A stretch of DNA of 64,000 bases, from contig NZ_LGRV01000003.1 in the NCBI RefSeq assembly GCF_001278945.1, forward strand, positions 2,232,001 to 2,296,000. The letters are read 5' to 3'. A program made the translations under genes and the position numbers. Position 1 is the first letter of the stretch. Each line of letters starts with the position of its first letter. The notes below the pieces were generated by a model, which ran no database searches, had not been told where the DNA came from, and saw only the letters and a program-made list of their open reading frames with translations. Shown in pieces: positions 15,386 to 25,108 of this stretch. This DNA comes from Lysinibacillus contaminans. Lineage in GTDB: Bacteria > Bacillota > Bacilli > Bacillales_A > Planococcaceae.

Positions 15386-16653
15386 TGTGCGGCTTGCTCC
15401 TTCCCACTTAAGAAATAGACCGCTTCTAGCTGAACTTGTTTCGCCATTTCAATGACATCTTCCTTCGTTACAGCTTTCCATTTATTTACCCAAGCTTCAA
15501 CGGTGAATTCTTCCGGCAAATCTTTATATTGGTCGTAAATTTCAATTTGACCGCGTGCAGAATCGAGCGCCTCTTTTAACTGATTCGTGAGCATCGCTTT
15601 CGTTTGTTCTAATTCTAAATCCGATATGTCGCCAGCTTGGATAACAGCTAACTGTTCTTTAATAAGTGAAAGCGCTTTTTCTTCATTTTTAGCTTCTATA
15701 CCTGATACAACAAATATTAAGCCGTAATGCGATGCGTAAGAGCTCGATGCATAATAGGCTAAGCTTTCTTTTTCACGGACATTCATAAATAATTTAGCAT
15801 GTGGATAACCACCGAATACACCGTTGAAAATCTGCATTTTTGCGAAGTCAGCATCACCAAAACGTACTGGTGTACTAAAACCTATGTGTAGCTTCCCTTG
15901 CTTCGTTTCGTGTTGTTCACGCACATAATCATCTTTCGGATGTTGTTGCGGTAAAACAGCTGGTATTTCTTCTGGTGTACGATCTTTGAATGGTAATACT
16001 TGTTTTAATTTTGCCACTATTTCATCTTCATTGACATCACCAGCTACATAAATATCAATTTTATCGTTTGTAAGCATCGATTCATATGCAGCAAATAGGG
16101 ATGTTGGTGTGATTTTCCCGATTTCCTCCACCGTACCATTTGCAGAAATAGATGCCGGTTCGTTAGGACGTAGAATTTGTTGGAGGCGCTGTTGTGCAAA
16201 GCGTGATTTATCGTCAAAAATGGACTCGATACGCTGTATGACCATCTGCTTCTCACGAGATACTATCGACTCTTTGAATACACCATTTTCTAAATTCGGT
16301 TCAAATATAGCTATGTGTAATAAATCCAATACTTCATTCAGCACATTACTATTCGCTAAATATTGATCATTTACTGTTTCCACGTTCATGAGCACAGTAT
16401 GTTCATTGCCACGCTTTGATGTATCAAAATAAAGCACTGTGCCAAATAAATCGTCTAAAAAACTACGATATGCAGCTGTTGTCGTATATTTTGCATTGCT
16501 GTGCTGCAATACATTGGTTAATACGGTACGCTCGGATGCGCTTTCAGCTGTTAATGGGCTTCTCCATTTAAATGAAAAATTAACGGTTTTAAATTGGGTT
16601 GTCTGTCGTATATGCAGATTGACACCTTTTGCAAAAGGTATTGTTTTAAACAT
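15382..16653 (-). CDS. ymfF: M16 peptidase-like protein without active site (YmfF)
   Basis: A 423-residue M16-fold protein. Where the catalytic partner has HFLEH, this protein reads NVLQHSNAKY, so the zinc site is absent and it is presumably a non-catalytic subunit. The C-terminal half retains the fold (IFNGVFGGYPHAKLFMNVREKESLAYY, a substrate-groove motif of M16B proteins). It most likely pairs with YmfH, whose gene overlaps it by 4 bp. ATG 16653 is preceded by AGGAGGG. A promoter at 16698-16727 and the terminator of the transporter operon upstream make ymfF the first gene of the ymfF-H-I-J operon. Confidence 0.92.
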   Translation of the reverse strand: MFKTIPFAKGVNLHIRQTTQFKTVNFSFKWRSPLTAESASERTVLTNVLQHSNAKYTTTAAYRSFLDDLFGTVLYFDTSKRGNEHTVLMNVETVNDQYLANSNVLNEVLDLLHIAIFEPNLENGVFKESIVSREKQMVIQRIESIFDDKSRFAQQRLQQILRPNEPASISANGTVEEIGKITPTSLFAAYESMLTNDKIDIYVAGDVNEDEIVAKLKQVLPFKDRTPEEIPAVLPQQHPKDDYVREQHETKQGKLHIGFSTPVRFGDADFAKMQIFNGVFGGYPHAKLFMNVREKESLAYYASSSYASHYGLIFVVSGIEAKNEEKALSLIKEQLAVIQAGDISDLELEQTKAMLTNQLKEALDSARGQIEIYDQYKDLPEEFTVEAWVNKWKAVTKEDVIEMAKQVQLEAVYFLSGKEQAAQ

Positions 16654-16697
16654 ATGGAACCCTCCTATCTTTCTTAATATAACAATGTTCTACAGAT

Positions 16698-16727
16698 ACT
16701 ATACATGTCTATTGTCTACAATTGCAA
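16698..16727 (-). promoter_or_regulatory. Promoter of the ymfF-ymfH-ymfI-ymfJ operon
   Basis: Minus strand TTGCAA (16727-16722), 18-nt spacer, TATAGT (16703-16698), about 45 bp before the ymfF start and just after the terminator of the preceding operon. Confidence 0.6.
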
Positions 16728-16744
16728 AAAGATTTACGTAGTAT

Positions 16745-16779
16745 GTACGAAAAAGACTGAGCTCGTTTGCTCAGTCTTT
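16745..16779 (-). terminator. Terminator of the nucleoside transporter operon
   Basis: Perfect 11-bp AAAGACTGAGC stem (16752-16762 with 16769-16779), a 6-nt loop and a T-run on the minus strand, directly after the nupQ stop. Confidence 0.9.
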
Positions 16780-16783
16780 AATT

Positions 16784-17743
16784 TTATCGTTTGCCTTTAA
16801 TATATGGTTGCCCACTTGCTTTTGGTGCATTTGCTTTTCCGATAAATCCTGCTAATGCAAAAATTGTTAAGACATAAGGAAGGATTTGTAGGAATACAGA
16901 TGGAATGTCTTGTACGTACGGAATTTGATCCCCGGTAATACTTAATGTTTGCGCTAAACCAAAGAATAACGCCGCACCAAGAGCTCCAATTGGATGCCAT
17001 TTCCCAAAAATCATCGCCGCAAGCGCCATGAAACCTTGACCAGCAATCGTAGCATGCGAGAAATCATTCGTAATTGATTGTGCATAAACCGCACCCCCAA
17101 GACCACCAAGTGCCCCAGAAATAACAACTGCGATATAACGCATTTTATTTACGTTTACACCCATTGTATCAGCTGCCATTGGGTGTTCTCCAACTGCACG
17201 AAGACGTAGGCCAAAAGGTGTTTTATAAATAATAAACCAAGCACCGAATGCTACTGCAAATGCCAAAATCGATGTACTATAAACGTTTTGGAATAATAAT
17301 GGTCCGAAGAACGGGATATCCTCTAAATAAGGAATGTTGAAACGACTAATCGTTTGGGTAATCATATCCGTTTGACCTTTATCATATATCAGTTTAACTA
17401 AAAATAACGGTACGGCTAACCCTAATAAGTTAATTGCTACCCCCGATACTGTTTGATCGGCACGGAATGAGATTGACGCCACGGCATGTAGAAGTGAGAA
17501 AATCCCACCACCGATTACTGCTGCAAGCATGGCTACCCAAATGGTTGCAGCACCGAATGTAGCAGCGTACTCTAAGTTCACATAAATGCCGACAAAAGCA
17601 CCAACAATCATTAAACCTTCTAACCCGATGTTTACAACACCCGAACGCTCAGAGAATACGCCACCGATTGCTGTGAAAATTAAAGGGGTTGCATAAAAAA
17701 TAGCAGAGGGAATAATGAAATATAACATTTCTAAAAAGGTCAT
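16784..17743 (-). CDS. nupQ: Nucleoside ABC transporter permease (NupQ-like)
   Basis: A 319-residue inner-membrane permease of the BPD_transp_2 (branched-chain/ribose/simple sugar) family with about nine hydrophobic segments. The segment SGVVNIGLEGLMIVGAF near residue 35 and GGLGGAVYAQ in the second half are family features. In B. subtilis NupP/NupQ are the paired permeases of the NupNOPQ guanosine/nucleoside importer, and the four genes here have the same order. ATG 17743 lies 1 bp after the nupP stop, and the AGGAGGG ribosome site is inside the end of nupP, so the two are translationally coupled. The terminator right after this gene ends the operon. Substrate is inferred from family only. 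Confidence 0.88.
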   Translation of the reverse strand: MTFLEMLYFIIPSAIFYATPLIFTAIGGVFSERSGVVNIGLEGLMIVGAFVGIYVNLEYAATFGAATIWVAMLAAVIGGGIFSLLHAVASISFRADQTVSGVAINLLGLAVPLFLVKLIYDKGQTDMITQTISRFNIPYLEDIPFFGPLLFQNVYSTSILAFAVAFGAWFIIYKTPFGLRLRAVGEHPMAADTMGVNVNKMRYIAVVISGALGGLGGAVYAQSITNDFSHATIAGQGFMALAAMIFGKWHPIGALGAALFFGLAQTLSITGDQIPYVQDIPSVFLQILPYVLTIFALAGFIGKANAPKASGQPYIKGKR

Positions 17744-17744
17744 G

Positions 17745-18791
17745 TTATTGTCCCTCCTTTTTCTTACTTAACTTTTGTAAACCTACGCGAATAATATAGC
17801 CTGATGCTACGAAGAAGATAATTAATGCGATAATAATGGACACAATTTCTTCTGGGATGCCTGCAGCGTTAGGCATGTTTAGTGCGCCGTATTTTAGTGA
17901 ACCAAATAATGTAGCGCCGAAAATGACCCCAAGTGGCGTGTTCGCACCAAGTAAGGCCACAGCGATTCCGTCAAACCCGATACCTGTGAAGCCTGCTTGT
18001 ATCGCTGCATTTTGGAATGTTCCAAGTGCTTCCATCGCACCAGCAAGACCAGCGAACATACCTGAGATTGTCATTGCTAAAATGATGTTTTTATTAACAC
18101 TCATCCCTGCATATTCAGCGGCATGTTGGTTAAAGCCAACTGCTTTTAATTCATAACCACGTGGTGTTTTTTCTAAAATGAACCACATAACAGCTACCAT
18201 AATAAGTGCAACAATGATCCCGTAGTGAAGACTTGAATTGTCTGTAAGCTCTCTTAAAAACGGAGAACGTAAAGAAGCTGTTTCCTGGATACGTTCTGTT
18301 TTAAAGCCACCGTCTGACAAAGATTTAATCACAGCATTCGCAATATAAAGCGCTGTGTAGTTTAACATAATTGTCGCGATTACTTCATGAACTTTAAATT
18401 TCGCTTTTAAGAAACCTGCAATAAAGGCCCAGAATGCACCTGCTACTGCCGCAGCAAGTAATGCTAATGGTAAATGAATAATTTTTGGTAGTTCAAATGC
18501 ATACCCTACCCATGCGGCTGCTAGCCAACCTATAATCAGCTGACCTTCAACCCCGATGTTAAATAATCCTGTTCGGAAGGCGAATGCTACTGCAAGACCT
18601 GCCAATATATACGGTGTAATTTGACGGATTGTGTTCCCGATTGAATATGAATCTCCAAAAATACCTGTCCATAATGCTAGATAACCTTGCACAGGGTCAT
18701 AGCCACTGACTAACATGACGATAGCTCCTACAATTAGACCGATAATGATGGAGACGATAGGAACGAGTATATTAATGACACGATTCGACAT
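17745..18791 (-). CDS. nupP: Nucleoside ABC transporter permease (NupP-like)
   Basis: A 348-residue permease, partner of NupQ, of the same BPD_transp_2 family. It shows eight to ten membrane segments, the motif TGLFNIGVEGQLIIGWL near residue 70 (the counterpart of the one in NupQ) and the cytoplasmic-loop sequence KTPRGYELKAVGFN that contacts the ATPase. The start ATG 18791 is 1 bp after the nupO stop, with AAGGGAACG just upstream. Together with NupO (ATPase) and the BmpA-like lipoprotein it should import nucleosides, probably guanosine-type purines as in B. subtilis NupNOPQ; a sugar or other nucleoside substrate is not excluded. Confidence 0.88.
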   Translation of the reverse strand: MSNRVINILVPIVSIIIGLIVGAIVMLVSGYDPVQGYLALWTGIFGDSYSIGNTIRQITPYILAGLAVAFAFRTGLFNIGVEGQLIIGWLAAAWVGYAFELPKIIHLPLALLAAAVAGAFWAFIAGFLKAKFKVHEVIATIMLNYTALYIANAVIKSLSDGGFKTERIQETASLRSPFLRELTDNSSLHYGIIVALIMVAVMWFILEKTPRGYELKAVGFNQHAAEYAGMSVNKNIILAMTISGMFAGLAGAMEALGTFQNAAIQAGFTGIGFDGIAVALLGANTPLGVIFGATLFGSLKYGALNMPNAAGIPEEIVSIIIALIIFFVASGYIIRVGLQKLSKKKEGQ

Positions 18792-18792
18792 G

Positions 18793-20340
18793 TTATTCGT
18801 TCCCTTCCTTCGCTACTTTCGCGTTACTATTTTTACTTTGCCCAGCCATTAATAAACCAAGCTCTTGCTCTGTCGTTTCTTTTGGATTTAACTCGTCTAC
18901 AATTTGACCGTCGTAAATAACGGCAATACGGTCAGAGACATTCATCACTTCATCTAATTCAAATGAAATTAAGAGTACCGCTTTCCCATTATCTCGTTGT
19001 TCGATTAATCTCGAGTGAATAAATTCAATCGCCCCTACGTCAAGACCCCGTGTAGGAAGAGCCGCAATTAATAAATCTGGGTTACGGTCAATTTCACGAC
19101 CGATGATTGCCTTTTGTTGGTTACCACCCGAAAGTGCACGAGCTGGTGTCATTTCACCATTACCAGTACGCACATCAAATTCTTTCATGATTTGTTGTGC
19201 TTTTTCAGATACTTTTTTGTAATCCATAACAAAGCCTTTTGCGATAGGTGATTGGTAATACGTTTGAAGAGCTATATTGTGACCAATTGGGAAATCCAGT
19301 ACTAAACCATGCTTGTGACGGTCTTGTGGAATATGCCCAACACCTTCTTCTGTAATCTTACGTGGCTTCATGTTCGTTATATCCTTGCCATTAAGCTTCA
19401 CAGTACCACTTTTCACTTTTCGAAGACCTGTAATAGCCTCGATTAATTCTGATTGACCATTGCCATCGATACCTGCAATCCCAACAATTTCGCCTTTACG
19501 AACGTTTAAGTTCAAACCTTTTACTTTATTAATGTTACGGTAATCCGTAACAACTAAATTTTCGACTGACAGTACTTCCTCTGTTGGATGCGCTTCCGTT
19601 TTAACGGTTTTGAACTCCACTTGACGTCCAACCATTAATTCAGCTAATTGATTAGGATTTGTTTCAGCCGTTACAACTGTGCCAATACCTTCTCCTTTAC
19701 GGATGATTGTCACACGGTCAGATACTTCCATGATTTCTTTTAATTTATGCGTAATTAAAATAATCGACTTTCCTTCAGCGATAAGGCGCTTCATAATTTG
19801 GATTAGTTCCGTAATTTCTTGTGGCGTTAATGAAGAAGTCGGCTCGTCAAAGATTAAAATCTCTGCACCACGATAAAGCGTTTTCAAAATTTCTACACGT
19901 TGCTGCATTCCAACTGTTATATCCTCAATTTTTGCATTTGGATCAACGTCAAGACCATACTTTTCAGATATCTCTGCTACTTTCTTCGCCGCATCTTTAA
20001 TATTGATGACTCCCATTTTAGTAGGCTCTGCACCTAAAATGATGTTTTCTGTAACTGTGAAATTTTCCACGAGCATAAAGTGTTGATGCACCATGCCAAT
20101 TCCTAAATCATTGGCAACATTCGGGTCCGTAATTTTTACAGCTTTCCCACGAACAAGAATTTCGCCACCCTCTGGTTGATATAAACCAAAAAGAACGTTC
20201 ATTAAAGTCGATTTTCCAGCACCATTTTCACCAAGCAGTGCATGGATTTCGCCTTTTTTCAGTTGGAGGGTGATATTATTATTTGCTACGAAACCACCGA
20301 ATTCTTTACGGATTCCAAGCATCTCAATCACATATTCCAA
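18793..20340 (-). CDS. nupO: Nucleoside ABC transporter ATP-binding protein (NupO-like)
   Basis: A 515-residue tandem ATPase of the sugar/nucleoside importer type, with two fused nucleotide-binding domains. The first has a full Walker A (GENGAGKST) and Walker B (ILIFDEPTSSLTP) but a degenerate signature (DITVGMQQRVEIL); the second has a degenerate Walker A (GIDGNGQSELIEA), the signature LSGGNQQKAIIGRE and LLIAALPTRGLDVG in place of Walker B. Such asymmetry is normal in this family. I choose TTG 20340, with AGGGAG about 8 nt upstream; the protein then begins MEYVIEMLGIRKEFGG as in its relatives. The upstream terminator-like hairpin between the lipoprotein gene and this one would lower its level relative to the lipoprotein. 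Confidence 0.92.
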   Translation of the reverse strand: MEYVIEMLGIRKEFGGFVANNNITLQLKKGEIHALLGENGAGKSTLMNVLFGLYQPEGGEILVRGKAVKITDPNVANDLGIGMVHQHFMLVENFTVTENIILGAEPTKMGVINIKDAAKKVAEISEKYGLDVDPNAKIEDITVGMQQRVEILKTLYRGAEILIFDEPTSSLTPQEITELIQIMKRLIAEGKSIILITHKLKEIMEVSDRVTIIRKGEGIGTVVTAETNPNQLAELMVGRQVEFKTVKTEAHPTEEVLSVENLVVTDYRNINKVKGLNLNVRKGEIVGIAGIDGNGQSELIEAITGLRKVKSGTVKLNGKDITNMKPRKITEEGVGHIPQDRHKHGLVLDFPIGHNIALQTYYQSPIAKGFVMDYKKVSEKAQQIMKEFDVRTGNGEMTPARALSGGNQQKAIIGREIDRNPDLLIAALPTRGLDVGAIEFIHSRLIEQRDNGKAVLLISFELDEVMNVSDRIAVIYDGQIVDELNPKETTEQELGLLMAGQSKNSNAKVAKEGNE

Positions 20341-20552
20341 TATATTCACTCCCTTAGGCTCTATTTGTAATTAAAAATTAATACATGAAAAGTCATCGTT
20401 TGAAACCTTTCATCTACTAACTTACTACTTTCTCTATCTAAAACTTACGATACTCTCATATAAAACTCGCTTTATATGTAATAGGTAATATAGAAACAAC
20501 CATTAAATACATGCAGAGAATTAGAAATTTTCTAACAATAACGATAGATTAG

Positions 20553-20592
20553 AAAAATCACCATAAGGGTCTTCAAAAGGCCCTTATGATGA
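20553..20592 (-). terminator. Terminator after the BmpA-like gene
   Basis: A CATAAGGG/CCCTTATG stem (20562-20569 with 20581-20588), extended by ATCA/TGAT with a one-base mismatch, followed on the minus strand by GATTTTTC. It lies inside the transporter operon, so read-through is expected and the binding protein should be made in excess. Confidence 0.7.
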
Positions 20593-20604
20593 TTCAGAGA
20601 TGAA

Positions 20605-21690
20605 CTATTTTTCCACTTTTTCTGGAACTACGATTTCACCACTAACAATTTTCGTTTTATATTCATCAATTACTGCTTGTACATCTTCTGGAATGGCACC
20701 ACGAGAATCAGCAAGTTTCACACCATCTTCAGCTAAACCATAAGTAATCGTTGTTCCACCAGGGAATTCGCCATTTTTAGCTTTATTAGAGATATCAACT
20801 ACTGCTGCATTAACACCTTTTAACATTGACGTTAAAGTAATGTTTGTAGTATCATCTATTTTCCCTTCCTCGTATTGGTCAGCGTCAACACCGATTACCC
20901 ATACATTTGCGTTAGGGTCTTTTTTCTTACGTTCTTTTGCTTCAGAGAATACGCCATTACCAGTTCCACCAGCAGCATGGAAGATTACATCTACACCTGA
21001 AGAGTACATGCTGTTTGCAGTAATTTTCCCAAGGTCTGCTTTATCAAAAGCACCTGTGTATTTTACTTGGATTTCGATATCTGGATTTACAGCTTTTGCC
21101 CCCTCAACAAAACCAGCATGGAAACGGTTAATAACTGGAATATCAACGCCACCTACGAAGCCGATTTTACCTGATTGAGACATTTTCGCAGCAGCAACAC
21201 CTGCTAAGAAAGCACCCTCTTGCTCTTTAAACAGTACAGAAACAACGTTATCTGCTTTTGCTTCAGCATCAATTAATGCAAATTTAGCTTCTGGGTTATC
21301 TAAAGCTATAGCTTCGATAGCATCAGCCATCATAAAGCCAACACCAAAAACTAGGTTGAAGTCACGACGTAATAATGCGTTTAAGTTTGGATCATAATCA
21401 GAATGGTCTTTTGATTGTAAATAGGCAAAACCGCCGTCGCCTTCTGTTAGGTTATGTTCTTTACCGTAAGCTTGAACACCTTCCCAGGCAGATTGGTTGA
21501 ATGATTTGTCATCTATCCCACCAACGTCTGTTACCATTGCAATTGAGAATGCTTCTTCTGTTGGCGTATCGCCTTTTGAAACGTCATCTTTTTCTTTTTC
21601 AGGCTCTTCGTCTTTCGCACCACAAGCACCTAAAATCGCACCTGCAGCTAATACTGATGATAATACTAAACCAAATTTACGTTTTCTCAT
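20605..21690 (-). CDS. nupN: BMP-family nucleoside-binding lipoprotein (NupN/BmpA-like)
   Basis: A 361-residue extracellular lipoprotein. A signal peptide with lipobox LGAC ends at about Cys23 and is followed by a charged Asp/Glu/Lys linker and then the Bmp domain (IAMVTDVGGIDDKSFNQSAWEG, GVGFMMADAIEAI, FVGGVDIPVINRFHAGF, YSSGVDVIFHAAGGTGNGV). The last motif supplies nucleoside-binding aromatic and acidic residues in PnrA/BmpA proteins. It should capture nucleosides for the NupOPQ transporter encoded downstream. ATG 21690 has a GGGGGGT ribosome site. A terminator-like hairpin follows, as expected for a binding protein needed in excess. The gene follows a GntR regulator that could control it. 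Confidence 0.92.
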   Translation of the reverse strand: MRKRKFGLVLSSVLAAGAILGACGAKDEEPEKEKDDVSKGDTPTEEAFSIAMVTDVGGIDDKSFNQSAWEGVQAYGKEHNLTEGDGGFAYLQSKDHSDYDPNLNALLRRDFNLVFGVGFMMADAIEAIALDNPEAKFALIDAEAKADNVVSVLFKEQEGAFLAGVAAAKMSQSGKIGFVGGVDIPVINRFHAGFVEGAKAVNPDIEIQVKYTGAFDKADLGKITANSMYSSGVDVIFHAAGGTGNGVFSEAKERKKKDPNANVWVIGVDADQYEEGKIDDTTNITLTSMLKGVNAAVVDISNKAKNGEFPGGTTITYGLAEDGVKLADSRGAIPEDVQAVIDEYKTKIVSGEIVVPEKVEK

Positions 21691-21742
21691 TTTTGGTACC
21701 CCCCAAAGATATTGTAATTAGCAGGAAATTTCTAGAAATGTT

Positions 21743-22471
21743 CTACACCCGTTTTCGTACTACATGGAAGCTGAATTTATCAGCTCGGAAATAATTTTTT
21801 GAATAGAGCACTACTTGATCGTGATCATCGTAATGCAGTTGCTTTAATACTAAAAGTGCCGTCTCACGACCACAATTTAAAATCGGTGATGCTACTTCAT
21901 GATACCCTACTGGATCTATATAGGTCACAGCGTATGCAACATGAATCTTGCCCGATTGTTCAAGTGCAGAAAAAAGTGAAACTTCTTTATTGTTTACAAA
22001 GTCAGTAGGCAGGGAGCTCGCTGGTAGTTTATCGATACAATACACTACCGGTTCACCATCTGCTGTTCTAACACGTTCAATCGTGAGTATTTTATCTTCT
22101 TCATCACATTGGAAGCGTTTTAAATCTTCTTCAGAAGGTATTTCTTCAGTTGCCTTTAAAAAGCGTGAGCCTGGTTCCATACCTGCTGTTTCAATCATAG
22201 AAGAAATGCTCGATAAATGTTCAATGCCCGATGTAAATAGTGGTTTGGGATTAACAAAAGTCCCCACACCATGACGACGCACAATGACATTTTCCTCTTC
22301 CAACAATCGGAGCGCCTCTCTTAGCGTCGCTCGACTGACTCCAAGTAATTTTGATAATTCAAATTCTGAAGGCAATTTTTCATTTTCTGTGAAAACACCC
22401 GTTTCAATGTCAGATTTCAAACGATCAATCACTTGAAGATATAAATGACGATGATCTGCTTTAATAGTCAC
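21743..22471 (-). CDS. ymfC: GntR-family (HutC-type) transcriptional regulator YmfC
   Basis: A 242-residue regulator. The N-terminal winged helix-turn-helix contains [30 protein letters not shown] (given in part: [16 protein letters not shown]), and the C-terminal half is a UTRA effector domain of the HutC subfamily ([33 protein letters not shown]). The start is GTG 22471, preceded by GGTGGTGAT. It heads the nucleoside transporter operon and is a good candidate to control it; a small-molecule ligand bound by UTRA is expected but not identified. A perfect 14-bp palindrome 25 bp upstream of its start may be its own operator. Confidence 0.88.
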   Translation of the reverse strand: MTIKADHRHLYLQVIDRLKSDIETGVFTENEKLPSEFELSKLLGVSRATLREALRLLEEENVIVRRHGVGTFVNPKPLFTSGIEHLSSISSMIETAGMEPGSRFLKATEEIPSEEDLKRFQCDEEDKILTIERVRTADGEPVVYCIDKLPASSLPTDFVNNKEVSLFSALEQSGKIHVAYAVTYIDPVGYHEVASPILNCGRETALLVLKQLHYDDHDQVVLYSKNYFRADKFSFHVVRKRV

Positions 22472-22495
22472 TTATAATCACCACCAAAATCAGAG

Positions 22496-22509
22496 ATCAG
22501 ACATCTGAT
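22496..22509. promoter_or_regulatory. Palindrome upstream of ymfC, candidate autoregulatory operator
   Basis: ATCAGACATCTGAT forms 6-bp arms around CA/TG and lies in the leader between the ymfC promoter (22588-22617) and the GTG start (22471). Position and symmetry fit a GntR-family operator; no experimental site is known to me. Confidence 0.4.
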
Positions 22510-22587
22510 GTACAACATTCCTACTAATCGTTCATTAATATACCATTATTACAAAGTGAAATAAATAGCTTTGCAAAATTCTGTTGT

Positions 22588-22617
22588 ATAATAGCATTTT
22601 TCTTAGCAAATATTGAA
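22588..22617 (-). promoter_or_regulatory. Promoter of ymfC and the transporter operon
   Basis: Minus strand TTCAAT (22617-22612), 18-nt spacer, extended -10 TGC-TATTAT (-10 at 22593-22588). It lies between the spoIIIE stop and ymfC. Confidence 0.5.
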
Positions 22618-22656
22618 CATTACGTCAAAAAATTATTACTTTTAATAAACAACTTT

Positions 22657-24948
22657 TTAATGATCATACTCGTGCACTAATACTTGTCGAGGCTTACTAC
22701 CTTCTGGCGGGCCTACAATTCCGCGCTGTTCCATTTGATCGACAATGCGAGCAGCACGAGAGTATCCGATACGGAAACGTCTTTGAAGCATCGACACTGA
22801 TGCTGTTTGCATACTCACAACTAATTGTACTGCATCATTAAATAATTCATCCGTTTCCTCAAATACTTCCACCTCCTCTGTTGGAATCATCTCTTCTTGA
22901 TACTGAGCTATTTGCTGTTCTATAACAAAATCAACAATCGCTGCAACTTCCGAATCCGATACAAAGGCACCTTGCACACGTGTTGGTTTCGAAGCGCCTG
23001 CTGGTAAAAATAACATGTCTCCACGTCCAAGTAGTCGCTCTGCTCCGCCCATATCTAAAATCGTTCTAGAATCGATTGAAGATGAAACCGCAAAAGCAAT
23101 ACGAGAAGGAATATTTGCTTTAATGACACCTGTAATGACATCCACACTTGGTCGTTGCGTCGCAATAATCAAATGAATTCCAGCAGCTCGAGCCATTTGC
23201 GCTAATCGTGTAATTGAATCTTCTACATCATTTGACGCAACCATCATCAAATCCGCTAACTCATCGACAATAACCACAATATATGGTATTTTCGGGTGCT
23301 TCTCTGCTGTTTCCTCATTAGCCTTTTTCACATGAGCATTATAACCTTCAATATTGCGTGTACCCGTATGTGAAAACAAATCATATCGTCGTTCCATCTC
23401 AGATACGACCTTTTTGAGTGCTTGTGAAGCCTTTCTAGCGTCTGTCACAACAGGAGCAAGTAAATGTGGAATACCATTGTAGACATTTAACTCAACCATT
23501 TTCGGGTCAATCATCATGAGTTTTACTTCATGTGGCTTTGTACGCATTAGTATTGATACGACAATGCCGTTTATGCACACACTTTTCCCACTACCTGTCG
23601 AACCTGCTACAAGTAAATGTGGCATTTTATTGAGCTCAGCAAGTACTGCTTGTCCTGTGATATCACGGCCTAACGCAACCTGCAATAATGCATCCTGCTT
23701 CCCGCTTTCTTTTGACTCTAGGACTTCTCTTAATGTCACAATGGCCACTTCACTATTGGGTACTTCAATTCCAATTGCAGATTTCCCTGGAATTGGTGCT
23801 TCCATCCGAATATCCTTTGCTGCTAGTGCCAATGCTAAATCATCTTGTAAGTTCACAATCTTGCTTACTTTCACACCGACATCTGGAAGTATTTCATATT
23901 TCGTAACAGCTGGTCCTAAATGCACTTCTGTAACCTTCGCCTTTACACCAAAGCTTTGCAATGTTTGCTCAAGCTTTTTAGCATTAGCTTGAATAACTGA
24001 ATACTCACCGCTTTGATCGTGCTGTGGTGGCAATTGTAAAAGATTGAATGAAGGAAGATGGTAATCGGCATTTTCGACAGTTGTCGTATTTTCAATGTGT
24101 ACATCATCCGTTAACTCTACTTCTTCCATTTCCCCGCTTGTTGGATTAGAAAACGCGTCCTCATACTGACTTGTAACATTTTGTGTAAAAGCAGAAATTA
24201 TCGGCTCACGCGACTCTTCCTCCTGTTGGGTGGGAATAGGTGCATCATCTGCTGCAACCTCATCTGCGCTTTCCGTTCTTGTACGTCGACTATTTTTCGG
24301 TTTATTTGGCTTGCTTTTTTTCTTTTCTTGTCGTTTTTTTCGCCATTTCTCAAATAGAGTGGGTGTTTTTTCAGCTAGGATTGGTACAAGTGCCTTTCCA
24401 GTAACTAAAATTAAACCGATGAACAAAATCACCCATGCAACAACCTTTGCTCCTGTAGCTTCAAATAAAACATGAAGCCCACTAAAGAGTAGTGCCCCAA
24501 CCATACCTCCACCAAGTGCATTACTGCGATGGACCACACCATCTGTATCGATTAAAATTCGCCAAGACTCTCTCAGCACCGAATCAGATAATAGTCCACT
24601 CGATTTTGATAGTTGTTCAAAAAGTATGCTATGGCTAAAAATCGTTAAACTTGCAACAATCAGCACCATTCCGATAATAAGCCGATCTTTTAATGATACT
24701 TTTTTACGTCCAATCATCAATAATACAGCGATAAAAACCAACATAAACGGAACAGCAAAATGTAAATTCCCCAAAAGGAACATCGCCATCGTTTGCAAAA
24801 TCCGCCCAATCATACCATATTCAAAAATCATTATAACGGCCGCGGCAATAAAAACTACACCTAAAATTTCGTACATAAGCGGGTGCATTTCTTTTTTATC
24901 GCTTGTTGGTTTCCCTTTCGTTGTTTTCTTTCGTCTGCTATTAGCCAT
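22657..24948 (-). CDS. spoIIIE: FtsK/SpoIIIE-family DNA translocase
   Basis: A 763-residue membrane-anchored hexameric DNA pump that moves the chromosome into the forespore and clears trapped DNA at septa. In order: an N-terminal four-helix membrane region (to about residue 175), a charged linker (about 200-330), and the motor with Walker A GSTGSGKS (about 447-454), Walker [15 protein letters not shown] and a C-terminal winged-helix gamma domain ([18 protein letters not shown]) that reads chromosome-orientation sequences. Length and the rnjB-spoIIIE-ymfC order match the Bacillus SpoIIIE locus; the TepA and YlzJ genes usually between rnjB and spoIIIE are absent. ATG 24948 has GAAGGTGA upstream. 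Confidence 0.95.
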   Translation of the reverse strand: MANSRRKKTTKGKPTSDKKEMHPLMYEILGVVFIAAAVIMIFEYGMIGRILQTMAMFLLGNLHFAVPFMLVFIAVLLMIGRKKVSLKDRLIIGMVLIVASLTIFSHSILFEQLSKSSGLLSDSVLRESWRILIDTDGVVHRSNALGGGMVGALLFSGLHVLFEATGAKVVAWVILFIGLILVTGKALVPILAEKTPTLFEKWRKKRQEKKKSKPNKPKNSRRTRTESADEVAADDAPIPTQQEEESREPIISAFTQNVTSQYEDAFSNPTSGEMEEVELTDDVHIENTTTVENADYHLPSFNLLQLPPQHDQSGEYSVIQANAKKLEQTLQSFGVKAKVTEVHLGPAVTKYEILPDVGVKVSKIVNLQDDLALALAAKDIRMEAPIPGKSAIGIEVPNSEVAIVTLREVLESKESGKQDALLQVALGRDITGQAVLAELNKMPHLLVAGSTGSGKSVCINGIVVSILMRTKPHEVKLMMIDPKMVELNVYNGIPHLLAPVVTDARKASQALKKVVSEMERRYDLFSHTGTRNIEGYNAHVKKANEETAEKHPKIPYIVVIVDELADLMMVASNDVEDSITRLAQMARAAGIHLIIATQRPSVDVITGVIKANIPSRIAFAVSSSIDSRTILDMGGAERLLGRGDMLFLPAGASKPTRVQGAFVSDSEVAAIVDFVIEQQIAQYQEEMIPTEEVEVFEETDELFNDAVQLVVSMQTASVSMLQRRFRIGYSRAARIVDQMEQRGIVGPPEGSKPRQVLVHEYDH

Positions 24949-25013
24949 CTCTTCACCTTCTTTTGCAATCCATTCTTATATATGTAGGAAATAATAACAT
25001 GTAGAACCATTTC

Positions 25014-25066
25014 CTTTCAAAAAAAAGGATTTCCCCACCGTTACTATCGGTTAGAAAATCCTTTTT
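25014..25066 (-). terminator. Terminator of rnjB
   Basis: An 11-bp perfect outer stem (25022-25032 with 25056-25066) and an inner ACCG/CGGT pair, followed on the minus strand by eight T. It ends the dapA/rnjB unit before spoIIIE. Confidence 0.85.
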
Positions 25067-25108
25067 CCTTGCACTTCTTATTTAAAGTGTATGCTTCGAG
25101 CTTTTATT

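Noticed and set aside
20525..20540. CodY box upstream of nupO
   Set aside because: The stretch around AATTTTCTAACAA has three mismatches to the 15-bp consensus in an AT-rich gap, which is not convincing.
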